From Psoroptes ovis (taxonomy: Eukaryota > Arthropoda > Arachnida > Sarcoptiformes > Psoroptidae): a stretch of DNA of 64,000 nucleotides. Both the position numbers and the translations under genes were made by a program. The stretch is taken from positions 372,001-436,000 of the forward strand of contig PQWQ01000020.1 in assembly GCA_002943765.1 (NCBI GenBank), given 5' to 3'. Below the pieces are notes generated by a model. It saw only the letters and a program-made list of their open reading frames with translations, was not told the DNA's origin and ran no database searches. How positions within the stretch are numbered: position 1 is the first letter of the stretch; each line of letters begins with the position of its first letter. Positions 60,984 to 64,000 of this stretch are shown here, piece after piece.

Positions 60984-63226
60984 CAAACAAATCAAAGCAA
61001 ATGATTGCTTTTTTGCTTTGGTTTTGGCTTTAGTTTGATCTGAATTCTCAATTATTTTGTATGTAAATCAAGCTTGAATCAAACAAAAACAAAAATCAAA
61101 TCAAATCAAATTGAATCAAATGTAAATGTATTTATGTGTTTCTATGTGTGTGTGTGTGGGCAAATTATTGTCATCATCATCGGATACAATCGAAAATAAT
61201 TGTAATTTAAATTAGTTTATTTATTGTTACTCGCTGTGTATTTACCACCACCAAATTATTCAAATAATTATTCGTTGTTTGTTTGTTTGAAAATCAAAAT
61301 AACATTTACCATTTGATACATTGGTACATGTTGATTTTCGAATGTTCATAGCTGGGACCATAATAAGACCATTTTTCTATGCCCCTTTTCTGGGCCTGAG
61401 CAATCTTTTCACATTTGATTTGATCAATGTGATTGATGATAAATTGATTTGGATTCAATTGTTCAATTGTGTGGTTTGTTTCAATTGTATCACTGATCGT
61501 CGCATACGTCACCGAACAATAATAACAATCATACAACCTTAATACAACAATACATTAATGTATGCCTTTCTGTGGTCGAATTACCTTTTAAATTACATTT
61601 TTTTAAATTTTTTCAAAAAGGTAAACAACAAGGTTTAGATTGCTTTATAAAGCTATAGATGAGCAGCAACAGCAACATTAATAATTATTATTTGATTATT
61701 TGTTTATTTGTTTACACAATTGATTAAACATTTATAATAATAAAAAGATTGAATTAATGTAAATAAACAAATACACATACATCTAAATGATTCGATTTAA
61801 TAGGTTTTGATCAAGGATTTTGATCAACGATTTGTGGTTTGTTTGATTGTTAAAATATTTGTTTCAATTAGATTCAATTTCAAGGGGATTTTAAATTGAA
61901 TTTTGAATTTTTCAATTTTTGAAAAATCGTTGAAGAAGAAAATCATTTATTTTTGTTCAATTTGAATTGAAATAATTGAAATCGAATTCAATAATTGAAT
62001 GGCCTCAGATTGAATACACGATAAATTCAATTTGAACTATAGTCTTTGGATTTGAAAATTTTGTAAAAATTTCTATTTCAACACTGTTCATGGGAAAAAT
62101 ATGCGAGAAATTTTGGTTGTAGTTTTGATCATCAATTGATCAATCAATCAATCGATCAATGATTAATTGAAAAATTGTGATCATTTGAAATTGTATCGAT
62201 TTCTATGTGGCAATTTCCATACGGTTATTGATTGGAAAAATATGTCAAGTCAAATTGAATTCAAAGCCTTCAAAGACAAATAGCTCATATGATTCTATGC
62301 ACCAGAGACCTGCGAGATTAATGCGTGTTAATGACACTTTTAATACATGACAAAAATCAGGAAATTTTCGCCATATTTTTAACGCCCATTTAATGTTTTT
62401 CGATAATTTCATTCATTCATTCATCATGATTTATTCTTTGATATTTCATTTTGGGCAACCGGTTCAACTTGTGAATACCAAACAGTGGTTTTTGTGGTAT
62501 ATTTGATTGGATGAAAATGATCGGATAAACATTTACACGATCTGTTTTCGCTGGTCTGTTGTCTTGGGCAAAATCAAATATCAAAATTCAAATCGAAATC
62601 GATCTGGTAATTTCCTTTATTTCATTTGAAATTACAACAATTATGATAATAATAAAGTCATCGACGCTTTTAAATAATAATCATTTCAAATATCATTATT
62701 ATTAATGTATTATATTAATAATGATAATATAAATTAATTTACCATGAAATTGGCCTCAATTTTCTGTTATTCATTTGATAATAATAATAATGTACAGAGA
62801 TTATGTTTTACCGATATGAATTGTAGAATTTTTTCAACGAAAATTGAATGCGAAAAAACGTTCATTTCATATCGGTAGATTTTTATTTTTATTTTTTCAT
62901 TTCAAAAATTGAAAATGTCATGAATTCTCATTTGTATTATTATCACCAATGAATGAATTTAAAATAAATGTCAACCAAACTGTGTCTTTACTCTCTTGAA
63001 AAATTATTATTATTACATTATATTCGTATTAGTCATGCTTTCGGTCAATGGATTTATTTAACAACGAAATCAACGAAATCTGGTTTGAACAAATAATCGA
63101 ATAATCGAAAAAAATTCAAAGATTGTTCAATGTCATTTCATTGATCGAAAAAAATAGAATAGAATAGAATAGAAAGGAGGTGGTTTGATTTTTGAAAAAA
63201 TTTTCTTGTGTGAAATTTGAAATGTT

Positions 63227-63311
63227 TTTGGTTGTTGTCCTAAAAGTTTATTCGGCTTAATCAATCAGAGTTGCCGGCTGAAAATCGGCCAGAACTTTCC
63301 GGACAACCTAA
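63227..63311 (-). mobile_element. 85-bp mariner-like MITE, type B (copy 8)
   Basis: Left end diverged (TTTGGTTGTTGTCC), right end CGGACAACCTAA followed by TA; core TTATTCGGCTTAATCAATCA in reverse orientation. Confidence 0.78.
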
Positions 63312-63670
63312 TATTTCAACTGATTTTTCAAATTCGATTCAAACAAATTCAGACCAAAATTGATTTTTACCAGCTAAAAACCAATTACCCTCTCTGATAC
63401 GGTCATGGTCTTTAATTTGTATATGTGTCAGTGTTCGTATATCGAGAAAATGTCTTGATTTAAAACGAACAATAATAATAAACATAATGCGATTATAAAT
63501 ATCTGCATTGAAATAATTGGGAAAAAAATGTGCGACCACAAATCGATATTTAATCTGACAATTTGTCAATTTTTCAAAATTTCAAAATTTCAAATGATAA
63601 TAACAAGACAATTTGTAACGTATTATTGCGAAATGATTTATTCGTAATTATTATTATTTGCAATATATTA

Positions 63671-63754
63671 TTAGGTGTTTGTCCGAAAAGTTCATTCGGC
63701 TTAATCCGAAGAGTTGCCACATGAAAATCGGCGAGAACTTTTCGGACAGCCTAA
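63671..63754 (-). mobile_element. 84-bp mariner-like MITE, type B (copy 9)
   Basis: TTAGGTGTTTGTCCG start, CGGACAGCCTAA end, TA both sides; core GTTCATTCGGCTTAATCCGA in reverse orientation. Only 359 bp from copy 8, same orientation. Confidence 0.8.
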
Positions 63755-64000
63755 TATTTTTGTGAATAATACACACACATGGATCTAAGTAATCAAATGG
63801 ATCTGAATTAAATCTAAATTAATTCATCAAAAATTATTATTTTTTGCTGATAAATTAGATTCACTGTTGAAATCTTTTAAATCACAGTGTTTCATTCATT
63901 TCTTGCTCAAATTCAAATTGAATTTTTAAATTTTCAAAATTGTTTAGGCTCTGTGTGCACTGCTTGAAACCTTTGAATAGCTTTGTTTTCAAAGCTTAAA

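Larger units (their letters stand above)
56406..64000. other. 7.6-kb gene-poor right end
   Basis: No firm gene. Three type B MITEs, a CT microsatellite and simple sequence. Higher-complexity islands stand out at about 57890-58080, 59680-59760, 60825-60983 (+ frame) and 61306-61536 (- frame); each is described in the findings. The interval lies beyond NDUFB5 and might hold distal regulatory DNA or a fragmentary gene. Confidence 0.5.

Noticed and set aside
63390..63420. Minus-strand similarity to the Vsx segment encoding KDYDRIS
   Set aside because: About 18 of 20 bases match (AAAGACCATGACCGTATCAG), but neighbouring sequence shows no CVC or homeodomain similarity, so a tandem Vsx paralogue fragment is not supported.
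1..64000. tRNA, rRNA or CRISPR features
   Set aside because: I looked for T-arm-like GGTTCGAATC patterns, rRNA conserved cores and regularly spaced repeats with unique spacers, and found none. The only regular array is the 44-bp satellite, which has no spacers.

Overview
This is a eukaryotic nuclear window. It is strongly AT-rich, with coding exons separated by many very short introns (about 55-80 bp) and a few long ones, runs of Asn/Gln/Ser/Asp codons, abundant TA-flanked miniature transposons and an AT-rich satellite. The gene set is animal: Scratch and Vsx transcription factors, cytosolic AlaRS, a sorting nexin, OTUD6B, eIF2-beta, SPAG7 and NDUFB5. Compactness and composition would fit an acariform (astigmatan, dust-mite-like) mite. 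That assignment is inference, not proof.

Layout. 1.8-7.0 kb: scratch on the + strand, five exons. 7.0-14.0 kb: mostly gene-free AT-rich DNA with one possible orphan exon. 14.0-19.0 kb: a 5.03-kb Merlin-type DNA transposon with a perfect 8-bp target duplication, matching terminal repeats, an open transposase and an internal hairpin that includes an antisense copy of the transposase 3' end. 19.7-22.7 kb: AlaRS (+). 23.2-24.5 kb: SNX20/21-like PX protein (+), convergent with an unrecognised tail-anchored protein (-, 24.7-25.9 kb). 27.2-28.2 kb: OTUD6B (-), divergent from eIF2-beta (+, 28.6-29.9 kb). 30.1-33.25 kb: a 44-bp satellite with hexameric higher-order structure and an orientation switch. 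35.7-51.2 kb: Vsx (-), five exons, introns full of 80-bp MITEs. 54.4-55.5 kb: SPAG7 (-), divergent from NDUFB5 (+, 55.7-56.4 kb). 56.4-64 kb: no firm gene; two or three exon-like islands and three MITEs.

All multi-exon models were built by hand from GT/AG sites with reading phase checked exon by exon; every model closes to a whole number of codons. Two genes (scratch, Vsx) are developmental neural regulators with long introns and gene-poor flanks. The others are housekeeping genes packed as divergent, convergent or tandem neighbours a few hundred bases apart. Twenty short palindromic elements of two groups (17 mariner-like of about 80 bp, 3 of about 110 bp) are scattered through the window, eight of them inside Vsx introns.
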